From: Treponema sp.
GTDB lineage: Bacteria; Spirochaetota; Spirochaetia; Treponematales; Breznakiellaceae
Direction of reading: 5' to 3'
Assembly (NCBI GenBank): GCA_031256445.1
Contig: JAIRQN010000095.1
Location: 1-45,081 of the forward strand
Length of the DNA: 45,081 bases
In this document: positions 42,801-45,081 of the stretch, in pieces
Position numbering within the stretch: the first letter of the stretch is position 1
How the letters are laid out: every line of letters starts with the position of its first letter
Notes under the pieces: generated by a model
Told to the model about the DNA's origin: nothing
The model's input: only the letters and a program-made list of their open reading frames with translations
The model's database searches: none
Program-made: the position numbers and the translations under genes

Positions 42801-44525
42801 ATGATAAAACATGTATGTATTATATGCGGTTATGTTTATGACGGAGAGATTCCTTTTAATGAACTGCCGGATGATTATTTATGTCCGGTTTGCGGAATGG
42901 GTAAAGAAAAATTTAATTTAATCCAAACGGACAATGATAATCAGGAAGACGCCGGGGACAAAAAAATGTTCTGTTTCCAATGTCAGCAAACGGCAAAAGG
43001 AACAGGATGTACCATGAACGGCGTGTGCGGCAAGAAACCGCAGACTGCCGTACAGCATGATATTTTAACCTGTGAAATGATTTCACTGGCTTCGGTAATG
43101 CACGAAAAAGGCATATGCAGCTTGCATGAAGCGGATATGATTGTAGACGGGCTTTTCACCTGCATCACCAACGTTAACTTTGAAACTGAAAAAGCCGCCG
43201 GTCTTGCGGCGGAAATCAGATTAATCCGGGAAAAACTTGAAGGCAATGAAACAATAACAAAAAATGAACTGTTCGCTGCAAACGGGAATACGCGTTCGCT
43301 TCGATCTACATTGCTGTTCGGTCTGCGCGGCATGGCGGCGTATGCGCATCATGCCCGTATTCTTGGAAGACGCGAAGATAAAATAGACGCATGGTTTATC
43401 AAAGGTCTGGCAGCTCTGGGACATGAGCATACCGCGGATGAATGGCTGGAACTGCTGATGGAATTCGGAGGCGTTAACCTTGAATGTATGGAAATGCTTG
43501 ATGCAGCTAACACAGGCGCCTATGGAAATCCCGAACCCGCAGCGGTGTCCTTAAAAGTGAAAAAAGGTCCGTTCATTGTAATATCGGGCCATGATCTTCA
43601 CGATTTGAAAATGCTGCTTGAACAGACTGACGGCAAATGGGTAAATGTCTACACTCATGGCGAAATGCTGCCTGCTCACGGTTACCCTCAGTTTAGAAAA
43701 TATTCTCAGTTAAAAGGACATTTTGGAAGCGCATGGCAGAACCAGCAAAACGAATTTCAAAATCTTCCGGCGCCAATACTGTTCACAACAAACTGCATTA
43801 TGTCGCCTGGGGATAACTACTCGGACAGAGTCTATACTACATCTGTAGTAGGGTATCCCGGAACAATTCATATTGAAGCGGACTCAAACGGTTATAAAAA
43901 TTTCTCTTCGCTTATTGAACACGCGATTAGGCTGGGCGGCTTTCCCGATGATAAGCAGTTTACAGGTCATAATGGCGGGAGTAAATTACTCACAGGGTAT
44001 GGTAAAAAATCAATACTGGACAACGCAGCCGCCATTGTTAACGCTGCAAAGTCCGGTTCAATCAGGCATTTCTTTCTGGTTGGCGGCTGTGACGGCGCAC
44101 AGCCGGAACGCAGTTATTACACTGATTTTGTAAAGCAGACTCCGAAAGATACTTTAGTGCTGACTCTGGCGTGCGGGAAATTCCGGTTCAACGATTTGGA
44201 TATTGGCTCAATAGGTACATTCCCCAGGATTTTGGACATGGGACAGTGTAACGATGCTTATGGAGCGATACAGGTTGTCGCCGCGCTTGCCAATGCGTTC
44301 AGTTGCGGAGTGAACGATTTGCCTCTGACGCTAGTTCTTTCATGGTATGAGCAAAAAGCAGTATGCATTTTACTTACGCTTCTTTTCCTTGGCATAAAGA
44401 ACATCTATATTGGACCAAGCGCTCCGGCATTTTTTTCTGAAAACGTATTGAATTTACTTGCGGATAAATTTAATCTTCACCTGATCAGTACTCCGGAAAA
44501 TGATCTTGGGCAAATTTTGAAGTAA
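42801..44525 (+). CDS. hcp: Hybrid-cluster protein with N-terminal rubredoxin domain
   Basis: A 574-residue iron-sulfur protein related to hydroxylamine reductase; Hcp proteins deal with nitric oxide and nitrosative stress. A rubredoxin-like domain comes first (C6, C9, C28, C31: HVCIICGY and LCPVCG), then the Hcp N-terminal cluster motif C58-x2-C61-x8-C70-x5-C76 ([20 protein letters not shown]). Hybrid-cluster ligands fall in [37 protein letters not shown] and GQCNDAYGA. The start is the ATG at 42801 with GGAG 6 nt upstream; the frame is open four codons further. The fused rubredoxin could pass electrons to the cluster. A terminator hairpin follows. Confidence 0.95.
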   Translation: MIKHVCIICGYVYDGEIPFNELPDDYLCPVCGMGKEKFNLIQTDNDNQEDAGDKKMFCFQCQQTAKGTGCTMNGVCGKKPQTAVQHDILTCEMISLASVMHEKGICSLHEADMIVDGLFTCITNVNFETEKAAGLAAEIRLIREKLEGNETITKNELFAANGNTRSLRSTLLFGLRGMAAYAHHARILGRREDKIDAWFIKGLAALGHEHTADEWLELLMEFGGVNLECMEMLDAANTGAYGNPEPAAVSLKVKKGPFIVISGHDLHDLKMLLEQTDGKWVNVYTHGEMLPAHGYPQFRKYSQLKGHFGSAWQNQQNEFQNLPAPILFTTNCIMSPGDNYSDRVYTTSVVGYPGTIHIEADSNGYKNFSSLIEHAIRLGGFPDDKQFTGHNGGSKLLTGYGKKSILDNAAAIVNAAKSGSIRHFFLVGGCDGAQPERSYYTDFVKQTPKDTLVLTLACGKFRFNDLDIGSIGTFPRILDMGQCNDAYGAIQVVAALANAFSCGVNDLPLTLVLSWYEQKAVCILLTLLFLGIKNIYIGPSAPAFFSENVLNLLADKFNLHLISTPENDLGQILK

Positions 44526-44531
44526 CCGCAA

Positions 44532-44566
44532 AAGCTGTTCCAATACTTTCTTTTTTGGAACAGCTT
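44532..44566 (+). terminator. Strong hairpin terminator after hcp
   Basis: AAGCTGTTCCAA (44532-44543) and TTGGAACAGCTT (44555-44566) make a perfect 12-bp stem around an 11-nt T-rich loop, 6 nt after the stop codon. There is no long U-tract, so it may be a weak or bidirectional terminator. Confidence 0.7.
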
Positions 44567-44618
44567 CATATAATGATGGGCATTCACTTTTTATAAAAAA
44601 TGTCCCATTTTAATATTA

Positions 44619-44751
44619 GAGTTGTTCGATAACTTCAGTTATTGAACAACTACGCTAAAAAAAAGGCAATTTTTGGGGCTTTAACCCAGAAAATTGCAAG
44701 ACTTGTGAGACAACTAACGCGAACCGAAAGTTCGCAGTTGTCGAACAAGTC
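44619..44751 (+). repeat. Right, complete copy of the structured dispersed repeat with flanking TATTA
   Basis: A 133-bp element bounded by near-matching inverted ends (GAGTTGTTCGATAAC and GTTGTCGAACAAGTC) and flanked on both sides by TATTA (44614-44618, 44752-44756), like a 5-bp target duplication. It has three stem-loops: GTTGTTCGATAACT with AGTTATTGAACAAC; GCAATTTT and GGG with CCC and AAAATTGC; and a longer stem whose loop holds GCGAAC-CGAAA-GTTCGC. It is inverted relative to the copy at 1-114. No coding capacity is seen. Confidence 0.85.
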
Positions 44752-44811
44752 TATTATGGTAATTTGAATATATAACTGACGAAAAATTTTTAAGTTTTTT
44801 TCAAATTCCGC

Positions 44812-44840
44812 TTGACAAGGAGTGTAAAGGTTGGTAGATT
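44812..44840 (+). promoter_or_regulatory. Consensus promoter P1 at the right edge
   Basis: TTGACA (44812-44817), 17 nt, then TAGATT (44835-44840). A TATAAT at 44851-44856 lies just downstream but has no -35. It is followed by a GC-rich, gene-free leader. Confidence 0.65.
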
Positions 44841-44856
44841 GATATCAGGATATAAT

Positions 44857-45030
44857 GGCGGAGACCGCGCGCTAAATGCGTCCGGTCCGGTCTTGGCAGA
44901 CGGAGCCCGGCGGGGCGGTTTGCCGCATAGATCTTCAGAGAGATGGTAAAACCGCTTTGGCGGCCGCCTGTGAAAAAGCGGCGCCCGTGAAAAGCCGCGC
45001 AGCGCGCGGAAAAAAATTAATTGCGTTTGC
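44857..45030. other. GC-rich gene-free leader between two promoters
   Basis: About 175 bp, much richer in G and C than the flanking sequence, with a CCGCGC-AGC-GCGCGG hairpin near 44995-45009. Open frames here are chance. It resembles the leader of a stable-RNA operon or a short RNA gene; no tRNA fold or rRNA sequence is recognisable. Confidence 0.4.
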
Positions 45031-45032
45031 AC

Positions 45033-45062
45033 TTGACAAAGCGCGGGCGGAAGTAGTATGTT
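45033..45062 (+). promoter_or_regulatory. Consensus promoter P2 at the right edge
   Basis: TTGACA (45033-45038), 18 nt, then TATGTT (45057-45062). It points out of the window, 221 bp downstream of P1. Tandem promoters on a GC-rich leader are typical upstream of rRNA operons. Confidence 0.6.
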
Positions 45063-45081
45063 CAAAAAGCTTGCGCGGGAA

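Noticed and set aside
44790-45065. 91-codon minus-strand frame at the right edge
   Set aside because: It crosses both promoters and the GC-rich leader, is Pro/Arg-rich with no family features, and has no Shine-Dalgarno.

Overview
The window looks like chromosomal DNA from an anaerobic spirochaete, most likely a Treponema-type host-associated lineage. Supporting signs are spirochaete-style lipoproteins, a reverse-order rubrerythrin, a rubredoxin-Hcp fusion, formate-tetrahydrofolate ligase, a CheW protein, an Rpn/PD-(D/E)XK nuclease and a DUF5107/TPR sugar locus. No rRNA or tRNA gene, CRISPR array, phage module or insertion sequence is visible. Assignment rests on reading protein motifs, not on a database search.

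Layout. 1-11.4 kb: housekeeping and stress genes in alternating orientation: a receptor-type adenylate cyclase, asnS, fhs, a lipoprotein phosphoesterase with a small barrel-like exported protein, a MATE exporter, an acyl-CoA synthetase, a flavodoxin-fold reductase and rubrerythrin. Three convergent pairs here interlock their stop codons by exactly 4 nt. 11.5-14.4 kb: a two-gene M20 peptidase/YfcC transporter operon. 14.4-19 kb: an accessory segment, in part strikingly AT-rich. It holds an Rpn nuclease and a cassette of a CsgG-like/WD40 lipoprotein, a frameshifted cyclase-fold gene and a 71-residue charged protein, with a divergent HTH regulator. 19-30.7 kb: a long minus-strand block with an exported TPR protein, a heterodimeric ABC exporter, recN, nadK, a degenerate DegT-like protein, cheW and an RlpA/SPOR protein. 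30.8-36.2 kb: two chromate-transporter halves, a membrane-fusion protein and an RND pump in one apparent operon. 36.4-44.5 kb: a plus-strand sugar operon (NahK-like kinase, binding protein, two permeases, DUF5107/TPR protein), then rubredoxin-Hcp and a hairpin terminator. The right edge has two good sigma70-type promoters around a GC-rich leader, as expected ahead of a stable-RNA operon beyond the window.

Themes. Five promoter-proximal genes (asnS, fhs, MATE, flavodoxin, kinase) have a -10-like hexamer exactly 6 nt before the ATG and no Shine-Dalgarno, suggesting leaderless mRNAs. Genes inside operons usually have clear Shine-Dalgarno sites. Two genes (the WD40 lipoprotein and the first chromate-transporter half) have no ATG, GTG or TTG where their conserved N-termini require one and appear to start at ATT or ATA. 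An inverted pair of about 133-bp repeats with three stem-loops, whose middle stem is kept despite sequence change, brackets the window.
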